From assembly GCA_963840435.1 (NCBI GenBank), contig CAWIYY010000017.1:124001-188000 (forward strand): a stretch of 64,000 nt of DNA. Reading direction: 5' to 3'. The position numbers and the translations under genes were made by a program. This document shows, in pieces, positions 50,818-60,094 of this stretch. This stretch comes from Bog-473 sp963840435 (GTDB lineage: Bacteria > Actinomycetota > Acidimicrobiia > Acidimicrobiales > RAAP-2). Under the pieces are notes generated by a model, which was given only the letters and a program-made list of their open reading frames with translations, made no database searches and was not told where the DNA came from. Every line of letters starts with the position of its first letter. Position 1 is the first letter of the stretch.

Positions 50818-52418
50818 TGGCTCTCGTCGCCCAAGCCGACGTCGACCGCTGGCGAGCCGGCGCCCGCCGCTTCGCCGACGGCTTCACGCCCGGACAGAAG
50901 GCCGTCACCGTGGTCGCCGTCCTCGTCATGCTCGTCGGTGGCTACTTCTTCATGAGCGTGGCCTCCAAGCCCAGCTACGCGCCGCTCTTCACCAACCTCC
51001 AACCCTCCGACGCCGCGTCCATCACCCAGAAGCTCGCGTCGGACCATGTGCCCTACCAGCTCCAGGACGGCGGATCGTCGATCTTCGTCCCCCAGAACGA
51101 TGTCGACCAGGAGCGCATCACCATGGCCGCGGCGGGCCTCCCCGCCGCCAGCTCGAACGTGGGGCTCGGGATCCTCGACAAGGAGGGGATCACCAGCTCC
51201 CAGACCACCCAGGACGCCGACTACCTGCAGGCGCTCCAGGGCGAGCTGCAGTCGACGATCGAGTCGATCCACGGGGTCACCGGCGCCCAGGTGAACCTGG
51301 CCCTGCCGCAGGCCAACACCTTTGCCGTCAACAACGCCGGGCCCACTGGCGCCTCCGTCCTGGTCGACACGGCCCAGGGCAACACCCTCTCGGGCGGCCA
51401 GGTCCAGGCCATCGTGCACCTCGTGGCCAGCTCGGTGCCCGGGCTCAACTCCTCAGAGGTGACCGTGGCCGACTCCAACGGCAACCTGCTGTCGGGACCG
51501 GGCGTGGACACCTCGGCCGGCTCCAACGACAGCGCCACCGGCAACTTCGAGACGTCGCAACAGGCGAAGATCGCGTCCTACCTGGCCAGCGTGCTGGGCC
51601 AGGGCAACGCCGAGATCCAGGTCAACGCCAACCTGAACTTCAACCAGGTGTCGACCGTGACCAACGGTCTCCAGACCGACCCGACGACGGGCAAGCCGGT
51701 CTCGACGCCGACCGAGACCCAGACCAGTACCGAGACGGCCACCGGCGGCGCCACCGCTGGCGGCACGCTGGGGACGCCCACCGCCACGGGGAACAGCGGC
51801 TCGGGCAACTTCCAGAACTCGTCGTCGACCACCAACTACGCCACAGGCACGGTCACCCAGACACAGAAGAACGCTCCGGGCACTCTGGAGAACCAGTCCA
51901 TCGCCGTGCTCGTCAACCAGAAGAGCATGCCCAAGGGCGTGAGCCTCGCCACCCTGAAGCAGGGCGTCGCGGCGGCCGCCGGCGTGAGTGCGGCGAGGGG
52001 CGACACCCTGGTCATGAGCGAGGCACCGTTCTCGACGGCCACCGAGGCCGCGGCGAGCAAGGCCGCCGCGGCTGCCGAGGCTCAGAACTCGAAGGCGTCG
52101 ATGAGCGCCCTCATCCGCACCGCGGTCGTCGTCCTCATCATTGCCGCCGTGCTCTTCCTGCTCTGGCGCTCGGCCAAGAAGAACCGGGTGCCCCGCCGTA
52201 CGCCGGTGCTCGTGCCAACGCCCATGGCCGTCGCCCTCGACTACGACCAGGGCGCCGAGCTGACCGGCCAGGTGGCTGCCATCGGTGGCGAGCATTCCGA
52301 CGCGGGGGACCGCACGGCCGAGGTGGGCAAGTTCATCGATTCTCAGCCGGCCGAGGTGGCGGCGTTGCTCCGGGCCTGGACCAAGGAGCGCGAGACATCC
52401 TCTGTCGGACATGGCTAG
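50817..52418 (+). CDS. fliF: Flagellar MS-ring protein FliF
   Basis: The 533-residue protein has two membrane segments: KAVTVVAVLVMLVGGYFFMSV near residue 30 and TAVVVLIIAAVLFLLWRS near residue 440. Between them are the ring-building motifs: YAPLFTNLQPSDAASITQKL, VGLGILDKEGITSSQTTQDADYLQALQGELQSTIESIHGV and APGTLENQSIAVLVN. The C-terminal tail with KFIDSQPAEVAALLRAWTKE is the FliG-binding part. The MS ring is the base of the flagellum in the inner membrane. Confidence 0.95.
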   Translation: MALVAQADVDRWRAGARRFADGFTPGQKAVTVVAVLVMLVGGYFFMSVASKPSYAPLFTNLQPSDAASITQKLASDHVPYQLQDGGSSIFVPQNDVDQERITMAAAGLPAASSNVGLGILDKEGITSSQTTQDADYLQALQGELQSTIESIHGVTGAQVNLALPQANTFAVNNAGPTGASVLVDTAQGNTLSGGQVQAIVHLVASSVPGLNSSEVTVADSNGNLLSGPGVDTSAGSNDSATGNFETSQQAKIASYLASVLGQGNAEIQVNANLNFNQVSTVTNGLQTDPTTGKPVSTPTETQTSTETATGGATAGGTLGTPTATGNSGSGNFQNSSSTTNYATGTVTQTQKNAPGTLENQSIAVLVNQKSMPKGVSLATLKQGVAAAAGVSAARGDTLVMSEAPFSTATEAAASKAAAAAEAQNSKASMSALIRTAVVVLIIAAVLFLLWRSAKKNRVPRRTPVLVPTPMAVALDYDQGAELTGQVAAIGGEHSDAGDRTAEVGKFIDSQPAEVAALLRAWTKERETSSVGHG

Positions 52419-52439
52419 GCCCGGGGTGAAGGACGCACC

Positions 52440-53444
52440 ATGCCCTCATTGACCGGACCCCAGAAGGCCGCCACCGTGCTGGCCCAGATGGACACCCATC
52501 GCGCCGCGGTCGCGCTCAAGTCCATGAGCGAGTCCGAGGTGGTCATGCTCATGACCGAAATGGCCAAGCTGCCCCAGCTCGACGCCACCGTGGTCGCCAA
52601 CGTGATCGGCGAGTTCCTCGAAGGGGTCAACGGCATGGTCGCCGTCCAGCAGGGCGGGGCCGAGGCGGCGCGGGTTCTGCTCAAGGAGCGCCTCGGCGCC
52701 GACCGGGCCGACGAGGTCATGGAGCAGGTCTACGGGACCATCGACGGACCGCTCATGCTGCTGCACCGTCTCGACCCGCTCCAGGTGAACGCGTTCTTGG
52801 CGGAGGAGCACCCGCAGACCATCGCCGTCATCCTGGTCCACGTGGCCTCGGACCATGCGGCCGAGATCCTCGGAAAGATGGAGGAGAAGCTGCGCGTCGA
52901 CGTCGCCGACCGCATCGCCACCATGGGCCGGATCGACCCGCAGGTCGTTCAGGACATCGCCGCCGTCTTCGAGAAGAAGTTCGCCACATTGCTCCAGCCC
53001 GGCGGGACCAGCCGCATGGCCGCAGGTGGCATTCCCGCGCTGGTCAGCATCCTCAACAACGTCGACCGCGCCTCGGAGAAGCTCATCCTGACCGAGCTCG
53101 ACGCGCTCGACCCCGAGGTGGCCGAGAAGATCCGCAACCAGCTGTTCGTCTTCGACGACGTGGTCGCCCTCGACGACCGCACGCTGCAGCGGGTCCTGCG
53201 CAACGTGGTGCCCAAGGACCTGGCCGTCGCTCTCAAGGGAGTCGACGAGTCGGTGCGCGACAAGTTCCTGCGCAACGTGTCCGAGCGGGCCTCCGAGGAC
53301 CTGGTCGAGGAGATCGAGATGCTCGGCCCGACCCGCCTCTCCACGGTGGAGACGGCGCAGATGCAGCTCGTCAAGATCGTCCGCGAGATGGAAGAGGCCG
53401 GCGAGATCGTGCTCGTGCGAGGTGACGATGACCTTGTCGTCTGA
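52440..53444 (+). CDS. fliG: Flagellar motor switch protein FliG
   Basis: The 334 residues match FliG: TGPQKAATVLAQMDTHRAAVALKSMSESEV at the start, EEHPQTIAVILVHVASDHAAEIL in the middle domain (EHPQ motif), and LTELDALDPEVAEKIRNQLFVFDDVVALDDRTLQRVL with VSERASEDLVEEIEMLGP in the C-terminal torque domain. FliG on the MS ring turns stator movement into rotation. It overlaps fliH by 23 bp. It starts at ATG 52440 after GGGTGAAGG. Confidence 0.95.
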   Translation: MPSLTGPQKAATVLAQMDTHRAAVALKSMSESEVVMLMTEMAKLPQLDATVVANVIGEFLEGVNGMVAVQQGGAEAARVLLKERLGADRADEVMEQVYGTIDGPLMLLHRLDPLQVNAFLAEEHPQTIAVILVHVASDHAAEILGKMEEKLRVDVADRIATMGRIDPQVVQDIAAVFEKKFATLLQPGGTSRMAAGGIPALVSILNNVDRASEKLILTELDALDPEVAEKIRNQLFVFDDVVALDDRTLQRVLRNVVPKDLAVALKGVDESVRDKFLRNVSERASEDLVEEIEMLGPTRLSTVETAQMQLVKIVREMEEAGEIVLVRGDDDLVV

Positions 53445-54150
53445 GCCCCGGTCCAAGGTGGCGCCCGGACGCGCCGCCCGTGTCCTGCGCGGGCGTGCCG
53501 TCGAGCATGCCCAGCCCGCCACCCTGCACGTCGAGAACGGCGCGGCCGCGGCGGCGCCCAAGCAGTCCCCGGCCGACCGGGCCGAGGCGGCTCGCCTCGA
53601 GGCGTACGGCGACGGCTTCGCGGCCGGGCTCGAGGCAGCCCGGGTCTCGGCCGAGTCGACCCGCCTCGACGCGCTGTGCCGGGGCGCCGAAGCCCTGCAC
53701 CAGGCGGCCGCCGCCCTCGAGGCGGGCCGGGCCAACGCCATTGCCGTCGTGGAAGAGGACGCAGCGACGCTCGCGGTCGAACTCGCCCGCACCCTGGTCG
53801 ACCACGAGCTCTCCCTCTCCGACAGCCTGGTCTCTGCCGCCATCCGCCGGGCCCTGCGCCTGACCGCGCCCGGCGACGACCTGATCGTGCGCCTCCACCC
53901 CGACGAGGTCATCGAGGCGACCGAGCTTCAGGCCTACGTGACCGACTGCCGGGTCACCGTGGTGCCCGACGAATCGGTCGAGCGGGGCGGCTGCGTCATC
54001 GACGCCGGCCCCTGCCGCATCGATGCCCAGATCGAGACCGCACTGGCCCGGGTCCGCTGGGCCCTCCTCTCCGCCACCCACCCGTCCGAATCGTCGGAGC
54101 CGGCGCCCACTCAGGGGCCGATCCTCGAGCGCGCCCGGGGCCGGCGATGA
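53422..54150 (+). CDS. fliH: Flagellar export ATPase regulator FliH
   Basis: The 242-residue protein is rich in Ala and Glu. A basic N-terminus and a helical middle (AEAARLEAYGDGFAAGLEAARVSAESTRL with G-x3-G spacing, typical of FliH) lead to a C-terminal domain, EEDAATLAVELARTLVDHELS and RLHPDEVIEATE with SVERGGCVIDAGPCRIDAQIETAL. FliH binds FliI and anchors it near FliN and FlhA. Its stop overlaps the fliI ATG by 4 bp. Confidence 0.88.
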   Translation: MTMTLSSEPRSKVAPGRAARVLRGRAVEHAQPATLHVENGAAAAAPKQSPADRAEAARLEAYGDGFAAGLEAARVSAESTRLDALCRGAEALHQAAAALEAGRANAIAVVEEDAATLAVELARTLVDHELSLSDSLVSAAIRRALRLTAPGDDLIVRLHPDEVIEATELQAYVTDCRVTVVPDESVERGGCVIDAGPCRIDAQIETALARVRWALLSATHPSESSEPAPTQGPILERARGRR

Positions 54151-55553
54151 CCAAGTGGCAGGAGGCGGCCATCGGTGCAGCACGCCAGGCCATCGCGCCA
54201 CGTCGCACCGGCCGGGTCAGCCGGCTGGTCGGGCTCCGTCTCGAGGTCGAGGGCATCGAAGCGGCCGTGGGCGATGCCGTGCGCGTCTGGCGCGACGGCG
54301 GGGTGCTCGACGCCGAAGTGGTGGCGGTCCAAGGCGACAGCCTGGCCTGCATGCCCTTCGGTGACCTGAAGGGCGTCCACTTCGGCGCGCCCGTCGAGGC
54401 CACGCTCAAGCCCATGGGCGTCGAAGTCGGCGCTGGCCTCCTCGGCCGCATCCTCGACGGCCTGGGCCGGCCCATCGACGACGGCCCCGCGCTGGTCGAC
54501 ACCGAGACCGTGACCGTCGAGGGATCGGCACCGCACCCGCTGCGCCGCGAGATGATCGACCGCCAGCTGGCCCTGGGGGTGCGCGCCATCGACACCATGA
54601 CGCCGTGCGGGCGGGGACAGCGCATGGGCATCTTCGCCGGTTCGGGCGTGGGCAAGTCGAGCCTGCTCTCCATGATCGCCCGGGGCACCGACGCCCCCGT
54701 CGTCGTCCTGGCCCTGGTCGGTGAGCGAGGCCGCGAGGTCAACGAGTTCGTCCACCACGATCTCGGGCCCGAAGGTCTCGCCCGCGCCGTGGTCGTCGTG
54801 GCCACGTCCGACGAACCCGCCCTCGTGCGCATCAGGGCCGCCTTCACCGCCACCCGCATCGCCGAGTGGTTCCGCGATCAGGGCAAAGACGTCGTCCTCA
54901 TGATGGACAGCCTCACCCGCTTCGCCATGGCACAGCGCGAGGTCGGCCTGTCCGCCGGCGAGCCGCCGGTGACCCGGGGCTACCCGCCCTCGGTCTTCTC
55001 CCTCCTGCCCAAGCTGCTCGAGCGGGCGGGGACGTCGGACCGGGGGAGCATCACCGGCCTCTACACCGTGCTCGTCGAGGGTGACGACATGAACGAGCCG
55101 ATCGCCGACGCCGCCCGATCGGTGCTCGACGGCCACATCGTGCTGTCGCGCCGGCTGGCCACGGCGGGTCACTTCCCGAGCATCGAGGTGCTCGAGTCGG
55201 TGTCCCGGGTCGAGCCGGCCATCACCACCCCCGAGCGGCGCGCCATGGCCCGGGACCTGCGCAAGCTGCTGGCCGCCGCCCGTGACGCCAAGGACCTGAT
55301 TGAGATCGGCGCCTACGTCTCGGGGACCAACCCCGTGGTCGACCGGGCCGTGGCCCTGTCCGACTTCATCGAGGCCTTCCTCTGCCAGGACGTCCAGGTC
55401 ACCGAACAGGCCGAGCGCTCGTGGGCGTTGCTCGCCGCGCTCCTCGACGCTGCCGTACCCGATCTCACCCTGACGATGAACCCGTCCCCCTCCCTAGTCC
55501 AGTCCCCGCCGCCGCCGCCCCCGTCGGCCGTCCAGAGGCGTCAGGCATCGTGA
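54147..55553 (+). CDS. fliI: Flagellum-specific ATP synthase FliI
   Basis: The 468-residue F1-type ATPase starts at ATG 54147. The P-loop reads FAGSGVGKSSLLSMIARGT near residue 165. VLALVGERGREVNEF, Walker B VVLMMDSLTRFAMAQREVGL and LPKLLERAG follow. It powers unfolding and loading of export substrates together with FliH and FliJ. The Pro-rich C-terminal tail (SPPPPPPSAVQRRQ) is an extra. Its stop overlaps fliJ by 4 bp. Confidence 0.95.
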   Translation: MTKWQEAAIGAARQAIAPRRTGRVSRLVGLRLEVEGIEAAVGDAVRVWRDGGVLDAEVVAVQGDSLACMPFGDLKGVHFGAPVEATLKPMGVEVGAGLLGRILDGLGRPIDDGPALVDTETVTVEGSAPHPLRREMIDRQLALGVRAIDTMTPCGRGQRMGIFAGSGVGKSSLLSMIARGTDAPVVVLALVGERGREVNEFVHHDLGPEGLARAVVVVATSDEPALVRIRAAFTATRIAEWFRDQGKDVVLMMDSLTRFAMAQREVGLSAGEPPVTRGYPPSVFSLLPKLLERAGTSDRGSITGLYTVLVEGDDMNEPIADAARSVLDGHIVLSRRLATAGHFPSIEVLESVSRVEPAITTPERRAMARDLRKLLAAARDAKDLIEIGAYVSGTNPVVDRAVALSDFIEAFLCQDVQVTEQAERSWALLAALLDAAVPDLTLTMNPSPSLVQSPPPPPPSAVQRRQAS

Positions 55554-56091
55554 GCCGGCGCAGCTTCCGGCTCGAGACCGTGCTGCGGGTGCGCCGGGCC
55601 CAGGAGGAATCGGCCAAGGCCGATCTCGCCCGCGAGAACCGCCAGGTGCACGAAGCGTCGACCGGGCGCGATCGGGCCGCCCAGCACTACCGCGAGGTCC
55701 CCGTGTCCAGCGGTGCCGTGGCGGCGTCGGTGTTCCAGCGCGAGGCGGCGTCGGCCGACCTTGCCGCGGCTACCTTGCTCGATGCCCACGTGCGCCTCTC
55801 CCTCGCCGAGGCCCAGGCTGCCGTCGCGCTACGACAGTGGCGCGAGGCGGCCCAGCGTGTCGAGGCGCTCGAGCGCCTTGAGCTGCGCCGGCTCGAGGAG
55901 GCGCGGACAGACGAGGCCCGTCGAGAGACGGCCTCTGTCGACGACCTGGTCACCGCCCGCTACATCGCAGCAGGGCAGGAGACAACAACAACAACATCAA
56001 CAGCGTCACCAGTCGCAGTCCCAGCCGTACGACCAGGCGGCTGGCCACGCCAAAAACGGACAGCGAGCCGACACCGGAGGGCTCGTCATGA
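55550..56091 (+). CDS. fliJ: Flagellar export protein FliJ (no stop in frame; likely frameshift)
   Basis: A coiled-coil protein typical of FliJ starts at GTG 55550: RSFRLETVLRVRRAQEESAKADLARENRQVHEAS and AEAQAAVALRQWREAAQRVEALERLELRRLEEARTDEARRETASVDDLVTARYIAAG. Then no stop appears for 2.8 kb in this frame, and codon third positions lose their GC bias from about 55978. Adding one missing base near there moves to a GC3-rich frame ending TGA at 56089-56091, overlapping the next ATG by 4 bp as at the neighbouring junctions. True length would be ~180 residues. Confidence 0.8.
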
Positions 56092-57191
56092 CGTCGGTCG
56101 CGCCCACGACGGACCAGATGCCCGTCCCGCCCATCGTCGCCCAGGTCACGTCGGTGCAGTCCGCCGTGCAAGGCCTGGGCCAGACCATCCAGACCGACGC
56201 CGAGCACGGCGACTTCGGCGACATCCTCTCGGCCATCCAGGGCGCCGTCGAGGGCCAGGCCCCATCCGCCAGTGGCTCCACCTCGTCGACCGCTACCGCC
56301 ACGACCACGCCGTCCACCCTCGCCAGCTCAGTCACCGCCGACGCCACCGGAAGCACCGGGGGAGCCAGCGGACAGTCCGTCGTGGCCGACGCGTCCAAGT
56401 ACCTCGGCGTGCCCTATGTCTGGGGCGGCACCAGCCCGTCGGGCTTCGACTGCTCGGGCTTGGTGCAGTACGTCTACGGCCAACAAGGCGTGTCGCTGCC
56501 CCGCACGAGCGAGGAGCAGGCCACTGTGGGTCAGGTCGTTCCCTCGCTGGCCCAGGCGCAGCCGGGCGATCTCGTCTTCTTCGCCGGCAGCGACGGGACG
56601 GCGTCGTCGCCCGGTCACGTCGGCATCTACATCGGCAACGGCCAGATGATCGATGCGCCCCACACGGGAACCTCGGTCCAGGTGCAGTCGGTGTCGGCGG
56701 CGGGGCAACCCGTGGCCATCCGCCGGGTGCTCGGTTCGGATGCTTCGGGTACCGCCCCGACGGCCTTCGCCGCCTCCTCCCCGGGGGCTTCCGTCTCGGG
56801 CTCCCTCAACGTGCCTTCCAACCTGGCCTCGATGTTCCTCTCGGCCGGCGCGACGTACGGCGTCTCGCCCACGCTGCTGGCCGCCGTGGCCAAGGTCGAG
56901 TCCGGGTTCAACCCGTCCGCCGTGAGCTCGGCCGGCGCCGAAGGGCTGATGCAGATCATGCCGTCGACCGCCCAGGGAATCGGCGTGAATCCCATGGACC
57001 CGCAACAGGCCATCGACGGCGCGGCCAAGATCCTCTCGGGCGACATCAACAAGTTCGGATCGGTGCCGCTTGCCCTGGCCGCGTACAACGCCGGCGCGGG
57101 TGCGGTCGAGCAGTACGGCGGCATCCCGCCCTACCCCGAGACGCAGCACTACGTCAGCACGATCATGAGCCTCGTGGGAGGTACCGCGTGA
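56088..57191 (+). CDS. NlpC/P60 endopeptidase fused to SLT lytic transglycosylase (FlgJ-like role)
   Basis: The 367-residue protein has two muralytic domains. Residues ~100-220 are NlpC/P60: YLGVPYVWGGTSPSGFDCSGLVQYVY with the catalytic cysteine and PGHVGIYIGNG with the histidine. Residues ~250-365 are a soluble lytic transglycosylase: LLAAVAKVESGFNPSAVSSAGAEGLMQIMPSTAQGIG (catalytic Glu) and ALAAYNAGAGAVEQYGG. Between fliJ and fliK it takes the place of FlgJ, opening peptidoglycan for the rod. No Sec signal is seen, so it may exit through the flagellar secretion system. Confidence 0.85.
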   Translation: MTSVAPTTDQMPVPPIVAQVTSVQSAVQGLGQTIQTDAEHGDFGDILSAIQGAVEGQAPSASGSTSSTATATTTPSTLASSVTADATGSTGGASGQSVVADASKYLGVPYVWGGTSPSGFDCSGLVQYVYGQQGVSLPRTSEEQATVGQVVPSLAQAQPGDLVFFAGSDGTASSPGHVGIYIGNGQMIDAPHTGTSVQVQSVSAAGQPVAIRRVLGSDASGTAPTAFAASSPGASVSGSLNVPSNLASMFLSAGATYGVSPTLLAAVAKVESGFNPSAVSSAGAEGLMQIMPSTAQGIGVNPMDPQQAIDGAAKILSGDINKFGSVPLALAAYNAGAGAVEQYGGIPPYPETQHYVSTIMSLVGGTA

Positions 57192-58876
57192 CTGCAGCTC
57201 CTGCGATGGCCGACCTGCTGTCGGCATCACCCCATCTGGCGCCGCAGTCCGAGGGTCCCGCGCCCGGTTCCGTGTCGACATCAGTCTCAGCCGCCACAGA
57301 GTCCGACGGAGCCGGTGGACCCGGCGCCACGGGTCCTGCCGCGGGCAGCATCGGAGCCGGAACCACCGGCGCCGCCTCCGGCAGCAACTCCGGCGAGGGA
57401 GGACCGTCGAGCTTCAACGATGCGCTCGATGCGGCAGCGACCCAGCAGTCCAGTGCCCCGGGTAACGATCGAGACCCGGCGCCCGTATCCACCACGCCCG
57501 ACGCAGCCGATGCCAGTGACGGCAAGGGCGACACCGCGAGCACCGTGTCGGGGACGCTGTCCTCCTCGGCGACGTCCACGAGCCGGGGGTCGTCCCTTTC
57601 CGGCGCCGGTGGCAAGGCCAACGGTGCCCGTGGCGGACACCGACGAACTGCCGACGGCGGCGCCGCCAACGGCATGGCCAACGGCACGGCAACGTCGCCA
57701 TCTGACCTCCTTGCCGCGACCCTGACCGCGCCACATTCGGGCCCCGGCTCCTCCGCCTCCGCCTCCGCCTCGGATGCCTCGGACGCCTTGGGCGCTTCGG
57801 GCGCAGCAGACTCGAGAACCGGCACTGCCCGCACTTCTGCGGAAGCCGGCCCAACGACCGCCGGCCGCTCAGCCGGCAGCGACGACTCAGCTGCTGCCGC
57901 CGGCGCAGCATCGGACCTCTCTGTCGCCTCGGGCCCCTCCGAGCGCAGCGGGCAACCGGCCAACATCGCACAACCGGCCGACTCCGGTTCGGCCGACGAA
58001 TCGAGTTCGGCCGAGACGAGTTCGGCCTCTGGGAACTCCGGCCCGACAGTCGATGGCATCCGGGCCGGATCCGACGGGCCGGCGCCCTCCGCGGTTCACG
58101 GGGGCTCCACGGCCGACGGGGCCACCGCGTCGGCCGACGGAACGATCTCAGCGGCAGGCACGCGACCAGTCCCCGCCAACGACAAGGCCGGTGGGACAGG
58201 TCCAACCGGAGCACAAGCGACGGACATGACCCAGCCCGCGACCCGGTCGGCTGCCGAGCTGGCCCGAGCCGAGGGTCCGGGGTCGAGTCCGGCCGCGTCA
58301 TCAGCGCAGAACGGCGCGGCACGGATGGCCTCAGCGTCGTCTGCCGGAGCTGGACCCGCGCCGGTGGGGCCGATGACCACTCCCACTGCGCCGGCCGGCA
58401 CGCCCAGTGCCGCCACGGCGGCCGCGTCGACTGCCTCCGCCAGCTCGCCTGATGATTCGGTGTCGCAGCAGGTGCTGACCGTCCTCAACCCTCTGCGGGC
58501 GGGAGACGACGGCAGCCAATCCGTCACCCTGTCGCTCCAGCCCGAGGGCCTTGGCAACGTGCAGGCGACGGTCAGCATCGTCGGCGAGCAGGTCTCGGTG
58601 AGCCTTTGGGCCGACTCTGCCACCGGACACGCTGCGCTGTCGCAGACCATGAGCCAGTTGCACAGCCAGTTGAGCGACGGGAGCGAACGGCACGTCACCG
58701 TCGACCTGGCTGACTTCGGCTCCGCGCAACCTGACCCCCGTCAGGGCCAGACGCCGGACGGTCACGCAGCGGCGGGCACGCCCGGCGCACTGGCCCATGA
58801 CTACCTTTCCGACGACGACCAGACCACGGCTCAGGTCCCGCTGACCGGCGGCCGCCGGGTCGACCTGCGGTTGTGA
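57188..58876 (+). CDS. fliK: Flagellar hook-length control protein FliK
   Basis: The 562-residue GTG-start protein overlaps the muralytic gene by 4 bp. The first ~420 residues are low-complexity Ala/Ser/Gly/Pro, as in the ruler part of FliK. The C-terminal ~110 residues form the Flg_hook domain, with VLNPLRAGDDGSQSVTLSLQPEGLGNVQATVSIVGEQVSVSLWADSATGHAALSQTMSQLHSQLSDG. FliK measures the hook and switches export from hook to filament. A 562-residue ruler is long. Its stop overlaps the sulfotransferase GTG. Confidence 0.85.
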   Translation: MTAAPAMADLLSASPHLAPQSEGPAPGSVSTSVSAATESDGAGGPGATGPAAGSIGAGTTGAASGSNSGEGGPSSFNDALDAAATQQSSAPGNDRDPAPVSTTPDAADASDGKGDTASTVSGTLSSSATSTSRGSSLSGAGGKANGARGGHRRTADGGAANGMANGTATSPSDLLAATLTAPHSGPGSSASASASDASDALGASGAADSRTGTARTSAEAGPTTAGRSAGSDDSAAAAGAASDLSVASGPSERSGQPANIAQPADSGSADESSSAETSSASGNSGPTVDGIRAGSDGPAPSAVHGGSTADGATASADGTISAAGTRPVPANDKAGGTGPTGAQATDMTQPATRSAAELARAEGPGSSPAASSAQNGAARMASASSAGAGPAPVGPMTTPTAPAGTPSAATAAASTASASSPDDSVSQQVLTVLNPLRAGDDGSQSVTLSLQPEGLGNVQATVSIVGEQVSVSLWADSATGHAALSQTMSQLHSQLSDGSERHVTVDLADFGSAQPDPRQGQTPDGHAAAGTPGALAHDYLSDDDQTTAQVPLTGGRRVDLRL

Positions 58877-60087
58877 ACATGGGCAGCGCCAACGCCGGCG
58901 CCAGCGCATCTGCCCCGGTCTTCGTCGTCTGCAACGCGCGCAGCGGCTCCACGCTGTTGCGCTGGCTGATCGACGCCCACGACGAGCTCTCGTGCCCGGG
59001 CGAGACCGACATCGCCACCTTGCTCGATGCCTACGTCGACTCCGCCCAGGCCGCCGGGCTCGCGGCTGAGCACGCTCTCGCTCGGGCCCGCGCCGTCGTC
59101 GACGACCTCATGGCGACCCACCTGTCGGACGCGGGCAAGACGCGCTGGTGCGACAAGTCGCTCTCGAACGTGACCGCCATGGACCGCTTGGCCGCCGCCT
59201 GGCCCGACGCACGCTTCGTCCTCCTGCACCGGCACGCCATGGACGTCATCGGCTCGGCACTCGAGGCCTCGGAGTGGGGCCTCGACACGTACGGCCTGGC
59301 CCCGTACGCGCAGATGAGCCCGACCAACGGGGTCATCGCGGTGGCGGGCTACTGGATCGAGCGGACGGCGGCCATGCTGGACTTCGAGGCGCGCCACCCG
59401 GGCCGCTGCCTCCGGCTGCGCTACGAGGACCTCGTGACCAGGACCGATGAGTCCATGGAGGAGGTCTGGCGCCTCTTCGGGGTGGATGGAACCCTCCGCC
59501 GCGCTGACGCCTTCGTCGGTCAGCACGACCCGCTGGCTCCGTCCGACCACAAGATCTGGCACACCCGCTCCGTCCATGCAGAGTCCATCGGTCGTGGTGC
59601 CCGCATCCCGCCCGAACGCCTGGGTGTTCCCGTGTGCGACGCCATGAACCAGCTGCTGGTCATGCTGGGCTACGAGGAGGTCGACCAGCGCTGGGGGAGC
59701 GGGGGCGGCGAGCTCGCGCCGGGCGCCCAGGGCGGCGCACTCGAGATCCGGGTGGTCGACGGGCACCAGGTGCTCTCGTCGACGATGCTCGAGACCTTCG
59801 GGACGGCGACCGGCCGGACAGCTGATGGGAACGCACGGTTGGCCTCCTGTGTCGTCGCGGTGGAGCGCTCGACGCTCGATGCCCTGTGTTCGCGCACCGA
59901 GAACTTCGGCAGCGCGCTCAAGCGCCGGATGGTGCGGCGTTACGGCGACGTCCCGGCGCGCTTCGGCAGCGAGAAACAGTTCCTCGACGGCCTTGCTGCG
60001 TACTTCGACACCTCGGGCTGGAGCCTGTTGTCCGGAGCAGAACAGATGGACACCGCCGCATCAGATCAACGCAGTGTCATGCGGTGA
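58873..60087 (+). CDS. Sulfotransferase-family protein inside the flagellar operon
   Basis: The 404-residue protein is coupled to fliK by a 4-bp GTGA overlap. The 5'-PAPS-binding loop reads VVCNARSGSTLLRWLIDAH near residue 18; the second PAPS site is in FVLLHRHAMDVIGSALEA; RYEDLVTRTDESMEEVWRLFG is typical for the family. No sulfotransferase is part of the known flagellum. It may sulfate a filament glycan or flagellin, using the nearby glycosyltransferases' product. The C-terminal ~130 residues do not match the family core and are of unknown role. Confidence 0.8.
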   Translation: MNMGSANAGASASAPVFVVCNARSGSTLLRWLIDAHDELSCPGETDIATLLDAYVDSAQAAGLAAEHALARARAVVDDLMATHLSDAGKTRWCDKSLSNVTAMDRLAAAWPDARFVLLHRHAMDVIGSALEASEWGLDTYGLAPYAQMSPTNGVIAVAGYWIERTAAMLDFEARHPGRCLRLRYEDLVTRTDESMEEVWRLFGVDGTLRRADAFVGQHDPLAPSDHKIWHTRSVHAESIGRGARIPPERLGVPVCDAMNQLLVMLGYEEVDQRWGSGGGELAPGAQGGALEIRVVDGHQVLSSTMLETFGTATGRTADGNARLASCVVAVERSTLDALCSRTENFGSALKRRMVRRYGDVPARFGSEKQFLDGLAAYFDTSGWSLLSGAEQMDTAASDQRSVMR

Positions 60088-60094
60088 GCCAACA

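Noticed and set aside
55550..58876. Apparent 1,100-residue FliJ-FliK fusion
   Set aside because: The middle part is the shadow of the muralytic gene in another frame, and the codon pattern is lost after about 55978.
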